Shown here: positions 16,732-25,204 of the stretch, in pieces | How the letters are laid out: every line of letters starts with the position of its first letter | Position numbering within the stretch: position 1 is the stretch's first letter | Source of the DNA: DASUPK01 sp963695675 | Lineage (GTDB): Bacteria; Actinomycetota; Thermoleophilia; Solirubrobacterales; 70-9 | Assembly: GCA_963695675.1 (NCBI GenBank) | Contig: CAVOGY010000007.1 | Coordinates: 868,001 to 932,000 of the forward strand | Direction of reading: 5' to 3' | Length of the DNA: 64,000 nt | The notes under the pieces: generated by a model | What the model saw: the letters and a program-made list of their open reading frames with translations, nothing else | What the model was told of the DNA's origin: nothing | Databases searched by the model: none | Made by a program: the position numbers and the translations under genes

Positions 16732-17628
16732 ATGACGCGTGCCGGCAAGCTCACGAATCTGGGCGCCGTCGTGGTGCCCTTCGCAGCCACGCTGGCTGCG
16801 ATCGTCCTGCTCTGGGACCGGCTGGTGAGCTGGCACGACCTGGTCCTGCTCGCGGTCATGTACTTGGTGACCGCCGCCGGGATCACGGTCGGCTTCCATC
16901 GCCTGCTCACCCATCGCTCCTTCCGCACACACAAGCCGACGGAGTACGTCTTCGCCTCGCTGGGCTCGATGGCCGTGCAGGGTCCGGTGATCGCCTGGGT
17001 CGCCGACCACCGCAAGCACCACGCCCACACCGACGTCGAGGGGGACCCGCACAGCCCCCACGTCGGCCACGGCGACGGCGTGACCGGCGTGCTCCGCGGC
17101 CTCTGGCACGCGCACACCGGCTGGCTGCTCTCCGAGCATGGCCGCGCCGAGTGGAAGCGCTACGCCCCTGATCTGTACGAGGACCCGGGCATGCGCCTGA
17201 TCAACCGCCGCTTCGTCGGCCTGGTGGTGCTCGGCCTCAGCCTCCCCGCTGCCGCGGGCTACCTGATCACCGGCACGGTGGCGGGCGCCGCCACGGGCCT
17301 GCTCTGGGGCGGGCTGGTGCGGATCTTCTTCGTCCACCACGTCACCTGGAGCGTCAACTCGATCTGCCACTTCCTCGGCACACGGAGGTTCGACGTCGAG
17401 GATCGCTCCACCAACGTCTTCTGGCTTGCCCTCCCCTCGCTGGGCGAGTCCTGGCACCACAACCACCACGCCTTCCCCCGCTCCGCCGTGCACGGGCTGC
17501 GTCGCTGGGAGCTAGACCCATCCGCCCTGGTGATCCGCCTGATGGAGACGCTCGGTCTCGCCTGGAAGGTGATCCGAATCGCTCCCGAGCGCCAAGCGGC
17601 CAAGCTCGAATCTCAAGCAGCTTCTTAG
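16732..17628 (+). CDS. Acyl-CoA/fatty acid desaturase (delta-9 type)
   Basis: A 298-aa membrane di-iron desaturase. The three histidine boxes are clear: HRLLTH (about residue 56), HRKHHAH (about 95) and HHNHHAF (about 243), with four hydrophobic segments around them. It introduces a cis double bond into acyl chains using O2 and a ferredoxin or similar donor. The start at 16732 follows the -10 box by 7 nt; 16702 would add ten residues. It has its own promoter with a long inverted repeat and is divergent from the PucR regulator, so it is probably regulated by membrane or fatty acid state. Confidence 0.93.
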   Translation: MTRAGKLTNLGAVVVPFAATLAAIVLLWDRLVSWHDLVLLAVMYLVTAAGITVGFHRLLTHRSFRTHKPTEYVFASLGSMAVQGPVIAWVADHRKHHAHTDVEGDPHSPHVGHGDGVTGVLRGLWHAHTGWLLSEHGRAEWKRYAPDLYEDPGMRLINRRFVGLVVLGLSLPAAAGYLITGTVAGAATGLLWGGLVRIFFVHHVTWSVNSICHFLGTRRFDVEDRSTNVFWLALPSLGESWHHNHHAFPRSAVHGLRRWELDPSALVIRLMETLGLAWKVIRIAPERQAAKLESQAAS

Positions 17629-17712
17629 TTCGATCTCAGCATCCTCTCAGGCCCGGCTGGCTTGATGGTCGTCGAGCCCGGTCAATCCGGGAATCGACCG
17701 ACAGGAGTGGCG

Positions 17713-18224
17713 ATGAAGAAGAAACGAGGGATCACGATCCGCTTCGGCCCCCTGGGGCTGTCGCTGATGGCGGCTGGCGTCACGGCGATCGGCTTCGCCG
17801 CGGTCTCGCTGGCGGACAGCGGCAGCGGCGGCAACGGCAAGGCGCCCAGACGTTCGAGATGCCGGCGCCGCCCGGCGGCGCGGCCGGCGTGGCGTTCGCG
17901 GGCCCCAACCTCTCGGCGGAGGACCGGCAGAAGATGGAGGACTTCCGGAGGTGCATGGAGGACAACGGCGCTCCCGCACCTCCGGCGCACATCGATCCGA
18001 GTAGTGGGCCTCCGAAGCCACCGAGCGCCGAGGACCGGCAGAAGCTCGAGAAGGCGTATGAGGCCTGCAAGGAGAAGCTGCCCGCGGACCTGCAGAAGGC
18101 CGGCCCGCCCGGAATCGGCACCTTCCAATGCGGGCCCCCGCCCGGTGCCCCTCAGCGGGAGCAGGGCCAGAACCGGAACCAGAGCGACGAGTCGGGCACG
18201 CAGTCGAGCGGCTCTGCCGCATAA
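17713..18224 (+). CDS. Small secreted or membrane-anchored protein with two SAEDRQK repeats (frameshifted)
   Basis: ATG 17713 follows ACAGGAG. The first frame gives MKKKRGITIRFG and a hydrophobic stretch ending FAAVSLADS, a likely signal anchor. Near 17848 one base is missing and the frame continues as QTFEMPAPPGGAAG and onwards. The mature part has two related units, SAEDRQKMEDFRRCMEDNG and SAEDRQKLEKAYEACKEKLP, each with one Cys, and a Gln/Asn/Ser-rich tail. The intact-looking tail and repeats favour a sequencing indel. No family is recognised; paired cysteines may form a disulfide outside the cell. Confidence 0.7.
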
Positions 18225-18287
18225 CCAGACTCGTCCATCACAAACGGCGTCGAAGCCCCTCGGCGTCCATATCCATCCCCCACAGCG

Positions 18288-18310
18288 AACGGGCCCCGGC
18301 GGGGCCCGTT
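18288..18310 (+). terminator. Strong hairpin between convergent genes
   Basis: AACGGGCCCC, loop GGC, GGGGCCCGTT: a perfect 10-bp stem between the small secreted protein gene and the convergent NTF2-like gene. It has no long T tract but can serve both directions. Confidence 0.75.
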
Positions 18311-18313
18311 CGG

Positions 18314-18775
18314 CTAGGCAGGGAGTCCCACCGACTCGAGAGCCCTCGAGATGTCGGAGTAGACCGTGAAGCTGGCCACCTTGCGGTCGCGCTGCTCGAG
18401 CACGTGGGCCAGCGGCACGTCCAGCTCGTCGCCGCTCTCCTTCTGGGTGATCTGGAGCCGGCCCAGCACTACCCAGCGGCCGTCGGCGGCAGCCCGGAGG
18501 CCCTCCGGCTGGAAGCGATCCTCCTCGAAGAGCTCCTCTACGTCCGCACGCCAGTTCTCGTAGCCGCGCAGCCCCTTGTAGACCTTCTCCTCCAGGAAGA
18601 CCGTCTCCATCCGGATCTGGAAATCGGGATGCAGCAGCGCCTCGAGTCCCACGCCCCCACGGTCGAATTCATCATAGATGCGCCTGACCGCCTCCAGCGC
18701 CGACCCCGTGTCGGCCTCCTCCATCGCCGCGTTGAACTGACGTTCGAGTGTCTCGACGTCGTGCTGGTCGTACAT
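18314..18775 (-). CDS. NTF2-like (SnoaL-type) protein
   Basis: A 153-aa protein if it starts at ATG 18775 (MYDQHDVETLERQF); an in-frame ATG at 18835 would add 20 residues. The NTF2-like pattern is visible: helix ETLERQFNAAMEE, EALLHPDFQIRM, LRGYENWRADVEELF, strand RWVVLGRLQITQKESG, and AHVLEQRDRKVASFTVY at the end. A ligand-binding or enzymatic role is possible; no catalytic set can be assigned. Confidence 0.83.
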   Translation of the reverse strand: MYDQHDVETLERQFNAAMEEADTGSALEAVRRIYDEFDRGGVGLEALLHPDFQIRMETVFLEEKVYKGLRGYENWRADVEELFEEDRFQPEGLRAAADGRWVVLGRLQITQKESGDELDVPLAHVLEQRDRKVASFTVYSDISRALESVGLPA

Positions 18776-18954
18776 ATGATGGCTTTCCAGTATCTCCCCA
18801 GTGGTGCCGATGGGCGTCGCAACCGCCTGCGGCAAGCTATCGGAGCCATCGCAAAGGGAACACCGCGGCCTGTCCTTCGCATCCCGGCCACTGGCTGATC
18901 CAGCGCGCCGCTACTCTGATTGGAGAGCCCAGATTCGGGCAAAAGGACGCGAGC

Positions 18955-19455
18955 ATGACGGGCGGCAATCAGACGGCTGCGATCGACGGCACACACCCTG
19001 TGCCGCCCCCAGGATGGGCCCGAGTCTCGGACCGGATCCGGGCGAGGGTGTTTGCGCGGGCAATCGACGAAAAGCTGCTCAACGGCGGGGCCGCCAATGG
19101 AAGCGCCGTTGTCATCGTCAGGCGCGCACGGCTACTCGATCCCCGATATCGATCGAGGGTCGCCGCCGCGCTGAGGAAGCTGGTCGCGGCCGCCAGGCGG
19201 AGCGAACGGAATATGTTCGTCGCGGAGCTCCGCCTCCGCGAGGACGAGATTCTCGAAAGCGAGCCCCTGATCCTCACGCTCGCTGACGAGCTCGACCATG
19301 AGGAGAGAGTGAGCCCGCGCGGCGTCATCCTGGCGGACCGGCTGGTCAGGGATGGCGACTCTCCGGTGTACGGGCCGACCCCGGTGAGCCGGCCCTACAA
19401 CGAGACCGTCGAATCCGCGGTCAAGCAGGCGCGGGCGGCGCTCCACATGGGCTGA
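18955..19455 (+). CDS. Unknown protein, paralogue 1 of a tandem pair
   Basis: A 166-aa soluble, charged, largely helical protein. ATG 18955 follows AAAAGGA; a TACTCT box lies about 40 nt upstream. Residues 20-45 (RIRARVFARAIDEKLLNG) and 55-100 (ARLLDPRYRSRVAAALRKL) align with the next gene. Both share the block VSPRGVILADRLVRDGDSP followed by an ESAVKQA.AALH ending. I do not recognise the family. The nearby STAS and cNMP/CBS genes suggest a regulatory or stress setting. Confidence 0.7.
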   Translation: MTGGNQTAAIDGTHPVPPPGWARVSDRIRARVFARAIDEKLLNGGAANGSAVVIVRRARLLDPRYRSRVAAALRKLVAAARRSERNMFVAELRLREDEILESEPLILTLADELDHEERVSPRGVILADRLVRDGDSPVYGPTPVSRPYNETVESAVKQARAALHMG

Positions 19456-19505
19456 TATCCAGGTCTGGTCCCACGCCGGGTGGCAGCTAGGATCTGTGCC
19501 GCCTC

Positions 19506-19919
19506 TTGGTCGAACGGCTTCTAGCGAGAGTCCGGGCGCGCAGCCTCGACGACCGTCTGCTCGCCGGCGAGCGGCCCGAGGAGAGCCGGCAGCTGATGGC
19601 ACGCAGCGCGAGGCTGCTCGAACCCGGCTACCGATCCGAGGTCGCCGCGGCGCTCAGAGAGATGCTGGATGCCGCCGAGCACGCCAGGCGGATCTTTCTC
19701 AAGGCCCAGCTTCGGCTCAGGGAGCCGCAGATCATCGCGGCAGGATCGCTGATCAGGGACCTCACTGACCAGCTCGAGGCCGACGCGGCGGTGAGCCCGC
19801 GCGGGGTGATCCTCGCCGACCGGCTGGTACGAGACGGCGACTCGCCGATGTTCTGGCCGTGCGACGAAAGCGTCGAGTCTGCGGTCAAGCAGGCGCTCTC
19901 CGCCCTGCATCCCGGTTGA
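19506..19919 (+). CDS. Unknown protein, paralogue 2 of a tandem pair
   Basis: A 137-aa paralogue of the preceding gene. Shared features are a basic N-terminal helix (RVRARSLDDRLLAG), ARLLEPGYRSEVAAALREML, a run of helix with RLREPQIIAAGSLIRDLTDQL, the same SPRGVILADRLVRDGDSP block and ESAVKQALSALHPG. TTG 19506 is the first usable start; a TAGGAT box lies 12 nt before it. The N-terminal extension of paralogue 1 is absent. Function unknown. Confidence 0.68.
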   Translation: MVERLLARVRARSLDDRLLAGERPEESRQLMARSARLLEPGYRSEVAAALREMLDAAEHARRIFLKAQLRLREPQIIAAGSLIRDLTDQLEADAAVSPRGVILADRLVRDGDSPMFWPCDESVESAVKQALSALHPG

Positions 19920-19987
19920 GCGCCTCCGGTTGCTCGTCTCGATGCGGTAGCTAGCATGTGATCCACCTCAGTGGGTGAGGGGGAATC

Positions 19988-20370
19988 ATGTCCGCCACTC
20001 CAAGCGCAGACATTCCGCAATTCGAGATCACATCTGGGCCCGGCCCGGATGACGTCTACGTCGTCCGCGTCGCCGGCGAGGTCGACATGTCCCATGAGGA
20101 CGAGCTGCGCGACGAGCTTCGCGCGGCCGTCGCCGCGGACGCGAAGGGCATCGTCGTCGATCTGACGGAGTGCGAGTTCATCGACTCGAGCGGCGTCCGC
20201 ACCCTGTTGCTCTCGCGCGAGGAGCAACGCGCGGGCATCGCGGACCCGAGAAGCTCGCGGTCGCCGCGTCGAGCGATCAGATCCTCCGCATCCTCTCGGT
20301 GATGGGTATCGATCAGGTGATCCCGATCCAGCCGACCGTCGAGGAGGCCGCGGCGACGCTCTCGGGCTGA
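19988..20370 (+). CDS. STAS domain anti-sigma factor antagonist-like protein (frameshifted)
   Basis: A single STAS domain of about 127 residues after joining frames. DDVYVVRVAGEVDMSHEDELR, KGIVVDLTECEFIDSSGVRT (the FIDSSG loop carries the usual phospho-serine) and, after a shift near 20240, EKLAVAASSDQILRILSVM and GIDQVIPIQPTVEEA. Such proteins bind anti-sigma kinases and release sigma factors when unphosphorylated. GGGGGA precedes the ATG. No kinase or phosphatase partner is in this window. The break is best explained by a one-base indel. Confidence 0.85.
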
Positions 20371-20402
20371 GTCCGGGCACCTAGACTGCCCGTCAGAGAC
20401 GG

Positions 20403-22271
20403 ATGCACGACATCGCCGAGTTTCTGGGGGCCCGAGACCCTTTCAGCGGGCTCGACGAGAAGGCGCTGGAGCGGCTGGCGAGCCGCACCGAGGTCGAGTT
20501 CTTTCCCGCCGGTACTCAGATTCTGCCCCAGGGCGAACTACCGCAGGGTCGGATCCGGGTCGTTCGCCGCGGAGCCGTCGAGCTACTCGATCGCGGCAAG
20601 CCTGTAGACCTGCTCGGCGAGGGCGAGATGTTCGGTCATCCGTCGGTGCTCTCGGGCCAGCCCACGAGATACGAGGTGCGAGCCCGGGAGGACACGCTCT
20701 GCTACTCGCTGGCGGCCGAAGACGTGATCCCTCTGCTGGGCCGTCCCTCCAGCCTGCGGTACCTGGTGCGTTCTCTGCTGCCGCGGAGCTCGCGAGGTGA
20801 CGGGAGCGGATTGGACGCGCCTGACGTGGCCCGCGAGCAGGCGGGCGACCTGGTGCGCAGGCCGCCGGTGCTCTGCAAACCGGACACCAAGCTCCGGGAG
20901 GCGGCGCGCATGATGAATGCGAACGAGGTCAGCTCGGTGCTGGTGCAGATCGACGATGGCGAGCTGGGGATCGTCACCGATCGCGATCTGCGCTCGCGCG
21001 TGGTGGCCGGCCCGCTCTCGGCCGACGATCCGGTGAGGGCGGCGATGAGCGCTCCGGTGATCGGAGTGGGAGCCGACCAGACCGGGGCCGATGTGATGCT
21101 GACCATGCTGGACCATGACATCCGCCACGTGCCGGTCTTCTCGCCGAGCAAGGAGGTCCTCGGAGTGATCGTTGCCGTGGACCTGGTGGCTGCCGAGACA
21201 CGCTCGCCGTTCGTACTGCGCCGGGCGATCGCGAGAGCTCGCAGCAAACGCGAATTGCAGGAGGTGGCGGGTGAGCTGCGTTCGACGGTGATCGCGCTTC
21301 GGCGCGCCGACCTCCCGCCGCCCCAGATCAGCGAAGTGATCTCTGCGGTAACGGATTCCCTGGTCCGCCAGGTGATCGAGCTCGCGCTCGAGTCGGAGGG
21401 GCCTCCCCCGGCCGAGTTCTCCTGGATGGCGCTGGGCAGCCATGGCAGGCGAGAGCCGGTTCCGTCCTCGGACGTCGACTCGGGAATGGCTTGGCGAGAC
21501 GTCCCCGATCACGATCCGCTCACCTCGGGGGCGCGGCGCGCGCTGGCATCGAGCCAGACGGCGCGCTACATGAGAGCGATCGCGCAAGACGTGTCCGACA
21601 CCATCAGGGTGCTCGGCTGGCGCCTCGATCCGCACGGGGTCACCGCGTCAGGGTTCTCCGCCAGCTCGATCGAGGACTGGCGTCGGAGCATCGACGCATG
21701 GCTCGCCCGACCGAGCGACAACAGGGTGTTGATCGCAGTCTCAATACTGCTCGACGGCCGCATCGTCTACGGCGATCGGGGGCTCGACGTCAAACCCCTT
21801 CTCTTCGAGACCGGAGATCGCGAGATTCTCGAGCGGTGGATGCTGAGGCTGGCGCTGGCCAAAAAGCCGCCGACCGGCTTCATGCGCAACATCGTCGTCG
21901 AGGGCTCGGGGAAGCGGCGGGGGGCCTTCGACATCAAGCATGGCGGGCTGCTGCCGATCGTCGATCTGGCGCGCTACGCGGCGCTCAAGGGTGGCATCGG
22001 CGTCAACGCCACCCTGCCCCGCCTGCGCGCCGCGGCGGACGAGGGAATCTTCGAGCAGACGACTGCCCGCGTACTCGAGGAGGCGTACGAGCTGTTCAGC
22101 ACCCTGCGCCTCGAGCATCAGGTCGCCCAGCTGGAGGAGGGCAGCGAGCCCGACGATCGCCTGGACCCGCAACAGCTCGATCCGCTCACCCGCCGCTACC
22201 TCCGGGATGCCTTCCGGGAGGTGGCGGCCGTGCAGCGCTCGCTTGCCGCCGGTCTGCCCTCGCGGCGATAG
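20403..22271 (+). CDS. cNMP-binding/CBS pair/DUF294 nucleotidyltransferase-like protein
   Basis: A 622-aa protein with four parts: a cyclic nucleotide-binding domain (about 1-125, with GEMFGHPSVLSGQPTRYEV), two CBS domains (about 155-275, e.g. SSVLVQIDDGELGIVTDRDL), a DUF294 nucleotidyltransferase domain with WMALGSHGRREPVPSSDVDS (about 340-360, the GSxGRxE and SDxD residues), and a C-terminal helical DUF294_C domain. It starts at ATG 20403 with TAGACT about 15 nt before. It is followed after 1 nt by a DnaQ-like exonuclease, a pairing also known elsewhere. Likely a signalling nucleotidyltransferase acting on a protein or nucleotide; target unknown. Confidence 0.9.
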   Translation: MHDIAEFLGARDPFSGLDEKALERLASRTEVEFFPAGTQILPQGELPQGRIRVVRRGAVELLDRGKPVDLLGEGEMFGHPSVLSGQPTRYEVRAREDTLCYSLAAEDVIPLLGRPSSLRYLVRSLLPRSSRGDGSGLDAPDVAREQAGDLVRRPPVLCKPDTKLREAARMMNANEVSSVLVQIDDGELGIVTDRDLRSRVVAGPLSADDPVRAAMSAPVIGVGADQTGADVMLTMLDHDIRHVPVFSPSKEVLGVIVAVDLVAAETRSPFVLRRAIARARSKRELQEVAGELRSTVIALRRADLPPPQISEVISAVTDSLVRQVIELALESEGPPPAEFSWMALGSHGRREPVPSSDVDSGMAWRDVPDHDPLTSGARRALASSQTARYMRAIAQDVSDTIRVLGWRLDPHGVTASGFSASSIEDWRRSIDAWLARPSDNRVLIAVSILLDGRIVYGDRGLDVKPLLFETGDREILERWMLRLALAKKPPTGFMRNIVVEGSGKRRGAFDIKHGGLLPIVDLARYAALKGGIGVNATLPRLRAAADEGIFEQTTARVLEEAYELFSTLRLEHQVAQLEEGSEPDDRLDPQQLDPLTRRYLRDAFREVAAVQRSLAAGLPSRR

Positions 22272-22272
22272 C

Positions 22273-23007
22273 GTGGCATCGATCGACTTCGGTGCGCTGC
22301 GCTCTTATCGGGACACGGAATTCCCGCCGCCCCCCACGCCGTGGCGGGAGGCTGCGTTCAGCGTGGTCGACGTCGAGCTGACCGGGTTGGATCCGGCCTC
22401 CGACGAGATCATCTCCTTCGCCACCGTGACCGTCAGCGGCGGCAGGGTCCGGCTCGACGACGCGCGCTATGAGCTCGTGCGGCCCAACCGAATGCCGGAC
22501 TGGGACACGATCCGCATCCACGGTCTTCGTGAGGTGGACCTGGAGGAAGCCCCGCCGCTCGAGGACGTCATGGACGGCCTGCTGGAGGCGCTCACCGGGC
22601 GGCCGATCGTCGCGCACGTCGCCGAGGTCGAGCGGAGTTTTCTCGAAGCCGCTTTCTCGACCTTCGGTACGGAGTTCCGGAACCCGATCGTCGATACCGC
22701 GAGCATGGGGATGGAACTGCGCCGTCTTCAGCGCCTGGCCCCGCTTCGCAGAGGCGGTGACCCATCCGCGGGAATCGCGGTTTCCTCCCCCGGACTCTCA
22801 GGCCTCGCGCGCTCGCTCGGCCTGCCCGTCCATCGGCCGCACCACGCCGATGGCGACGCGCTGACGACCGCCCAGGTGTTCATCGCCCTTGCGACCCATC
22901 TCGACGGATTCCGGGCGCAGACGCTCGGCTCGTTGGAGGCGATCGGCCGACCGCCGGCCCGGCAGGGACGCCTGCGGTCGCTGCTCCGCCGATTCGGCCT
23001 CGGTTGA
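22273..23007 (+). CDS. DnaQ-like 3'-5' exonuclease
   Basis: A 244-aa DEDD-type exonuclease. Exo I is FSVVDVELTGLDPASDEI (Asp/Glu), Exo II lies in GRPIVAHVAEVERSFLEAAF, where Glu replaces the usual Asp, and Exo III is HRPHHADGDALTTAQVF. The closest relatives are the exonuclease domains partnered with CBS/DUF294 proteins. GTG 22273 starts 1 nt after the previous stop, so both are co-translated. It may act on short RNA or DNA or process the nucleotide signal made by its partner (inference). Confidence 0.87.
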   Translation: MASIDFGALRSYRDTEFPPPPTPWREAAFSVVDVELTGLDPASDEIISFATVTVSGGRVRLDDARYELVRPNRMPDWDTIRIHGLREVDLEEAPPLEDVMDGLLEALTGRPIVAHVAEVERSFLEAAFSTFGTEFRNPIVDTASMGMELRRLQRLAPLRRGGDPSAGIAVSSPGLSGLARSLGLPVHRPHHADGDALTTAQVFIALATHLDGFRAQTLGSLEAIGRPPARQGRLRSLLRRFGLG

Positions 23008-23052
23008 CCCACAGCGACGCCGAGCTCAGCCGGCGGCGGATATAGAGTTAAC

Positions 23053-23081
23053 TTGACACCGGCCGGCCGGCCACAAGAATC
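23053..23081 (+). promoter_or_regulatory. Candidate sigma-70-like promoter of the 34-aa peptide
   Basis: TTGACA (23053-23058), a 17-bp spacer consisting mostly of CCGG repeats, then AGAATC (23076-23081). The -35 is perfect; the -10 is weak. A GTTAACTT element lies directly in front. Confidence 0.45.
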
Positions 23082-23109
23082 ACGAGCGGCAAGAAAGGAT
23101 GGTGATCCA

Positions 23110-23214
23110 ATGGATGCAGACCCAGCGAATCGTGGGCTGATCATCGCGGTGTGGGTACTCAGCGCGATCATGATTGTGGGACTGATAGTGGGTTTGGCCG
23201 TCATCCAGGCATAG
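23110..23214 (+). CDS. 34-aa single-pass membrane peptide
   Basis: MDADPANRG leads into a 24-residue hydrophobic helix (about 10-33: LIIAVWVLSAIMIVGLIVG and on to AVIQA). AAGAAAGGA lies about 10 nt before the ATG and a TTGACA promoter element 50 nt before. The clean composition and signals make it a convincing small membrane protein, too short for most gene callers. Function unknown; it precedes an amino acid permease by 223 bp. Confidence 0.65.
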   Translation: MDADPANRGLIIAVWVLSAIMIVGLIVGLAVIQA

Positions 23215-23331
23215 TGGGTTACGCCATCATCGACTGAGTCGCCCTAGCCCAACTCGTGGGCAATCAAGCGACACTCATTTGGACGGTTCGTACAACGACC
23301 ATCGCAACCCTCCAAATTGCGGAAATCGGGC

Positions 23332-23361
23332 TTGACGAACGTCCGCTTGGGCACATAGTGT
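23332..23361 (+). promoter_or_regulatory. Candidate promoter of the APC permease
   Basis: TTGACG (23332-23337), an 18-bp spacer and TAGTGT (23356-23361), 77 bp upstream of the permease start. The rest of the 223-bp gap holds no convincing gene. Confidence 0.5.
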
Positions 23362-23437
23362 CCCGTCACGCAGGCATTACGCCTCGACATAGGCCTCATC
23401 ACAGGGATGTAGCGGGGCCGCTACGGAGGGAGAGGAA

Positions 23438-25019
23438 GTGACACCACCTGAGGGCATTTCCGACGTCGACCAGGCGAAGCGCGACGAGCAGCGGCTCGCG
23501 GAGCTCGGCTACAAGCAGGAGCTCTCGCGAACCTGGACCTCGTTCACGAACTTCGCGATCTCGTTCACGATCATCTCGGTCCTCGCCGGGTGCTTCACGA
23601 ACTTCGCCCTTGCCTGGAACAACGGCGGCCCGATCGCGGTCTCCTGGGGTTGGCCGATTCTCTGCGCCTTCGTCTTGATGGTCGCCTACTCGATGTCCGA
23701 GCTGACCTCGGCCTATCCCACCGCCGGCGGGCCCTACTGGTGGGCCAATGACCTCGGCGGCAAGGGCTGGAGCTGGATGACCGGCTGGTTCAACATCGTC
23801 GGGCTGCTCGGGATCGTCGCCTCGGTCGCCTACGGGGCCGCGATCTTCCTCAACATCCTGCTGGGCCTCTACGGGCTCAACATCTTCGGCATCAACTTCG
23901 GCGACACCGACCACATCCTCGGCGAGCAGTTCCTGCTGTTCCTGATCATCCTGCTCCTCTACACCGTGGTCAACATCTTCGCCGACCGCCTGCTCGCTCT
24001 GATCAACAACATCTCCGTCGGCTGGCACCTGCTCGGGGTCGCGGTGATCATCGCGATCCTGATCTTCGTCCCCGACGACCACCAGAGCGCCAATTTCGTC
24101 TTCACCGACAAGTTCAACATCAACGGCGCCTTCGGCGGCTCGACCACGACCCTCGGCTTCTGGCTGCTCGTGCTGCCGGTCGGCTTCGTGCTGACGATGT
24201 ACACGGAGACGGGCTATGACGCCTCGGCCCACACCGCCGAGGAAACCGAGAACGCCGCTATCGGCGCCGCCCAGGGCGTCTGGCGGTCCGTCTTCTACTC
24301 GGCCCTGATCGGCTGGGTCCTGCTACTCGCCTTCCTGTTCGCGGCAACCGACGTGAACGGGATCAACGATGGAGCCGGCTACTCGACCTTTATCTTCACC
24401 ACGGCGCTGGATTCATGGGCGGCGAAGCTGGTGATCCTGATCGCCACCGTGGGTCAGCTGTTCTGCGGGGCGGCGGGCCTGACCAGCGCCTCGCGCACCT
24501 GGTACGCGTTCTCGCGCGACCGCGCGATGCCCGGCTGGAACATCTTCCGCCGCGTCAACCGCGACCGGGTCCCGTTCAACGCGGTGATCGCGGTCTCGGT
24601 GTTCTCGCTGATCATCTCGATCCCGGCGCTGTTCGGCAAGAACAACGTGCCGTTCGCGTTCTTCGCGCTGACCGGGATCTGCACCGTTGGGCTCTACATC
24701 GCATACATACTGCCGGTGTACCTGCGGCTGCGGGCAGGCCACCGCTTCAAGCCGGGCCCCTGGAACCTGGGCGACGCGCTACAGGATCGTCAACTTCCTG
24801 GCGATCGTCTTCGTGATTCTGGTCGTGTTCGCCAACTGCCTGCCGTACACGCCCGCGGGCCTGCCGTGGAACGACGGTTTCGACGCCACCCTCGTCAACT
24901 ACAGCGCGGGCGCGATCCTGCTCCCGCTCATCTTCGGGATCTGGTACCTGGTCTCGGCGAAGAACAAGTACCAGGGCCCGGTCTCGACGCTCGAGGAGGA
25001 CGTGGTCACCAGGGACTGA
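23438..25019 (+). CDS. APC family amino acid/polyamine permease (3' frameshift)
   Basis: A 12-helix APC permease of about 526 residues. Family features: SFTIISVLAGCFTNFALAW in helix 1, SELTSAYPTAGGPYWWA in helix 3, the TGYDASAHTAEET loop, and RTWYAFSRDRAMPGW. Near 24780 the frame slips; the last segments (RYRIVNFLAIVFVILVVFAN, then LLPLIFGIWYLVSAKNKY) lie in another frame, consistent with a small indel. The GTG start follows GGAGGGAGAGGAA. The TGYDASAHTAEET type includes GABA and choline-like permeases. A convergent PuuD-like hydrolase follows, which supports amine or gamma-glutamyl compound uptake. Confidence 0.9.
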
Positions 25020-25106
25020 GTCGGAGACACAAGCGGCGGCCACAAATCGCCGCCGCGCTAGCTGCGCGGCCGCCCGCGCCCAACGGGTTGCGGGATGTCA
25101 GCCGCC

Positions 25107-25137
25107 CACTCGACCCGCGTTTAGCGCGGGTCGAGTG
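25107..25137 (+). terminator. Terminator hairpin between convergent genes
   Basis: A perfect 13-bp stem, CACTCGACCCGCG and CGCGGGTCGAGTG, with a 5-nt loop, followed by CTTTCTC. It ends the permease transcript and can also serve the convergent amidotransferase-like gene. Confidence 0.8.
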
Positions 25138-25204
25138 CTTTCTCGGGCATCGTAGGCGTTGCCTCTAGGGCCGGACGGGCTTAGGGCCGGCTTGGGGCGC
25201 TCGT

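Noticed and set aside
23256..23441. 61-codon plus-strand frame before the APC permease
   Set aside because: Covers the TTGACG/TAGTGT promoter, no ribosome binding site, unlikely composition.
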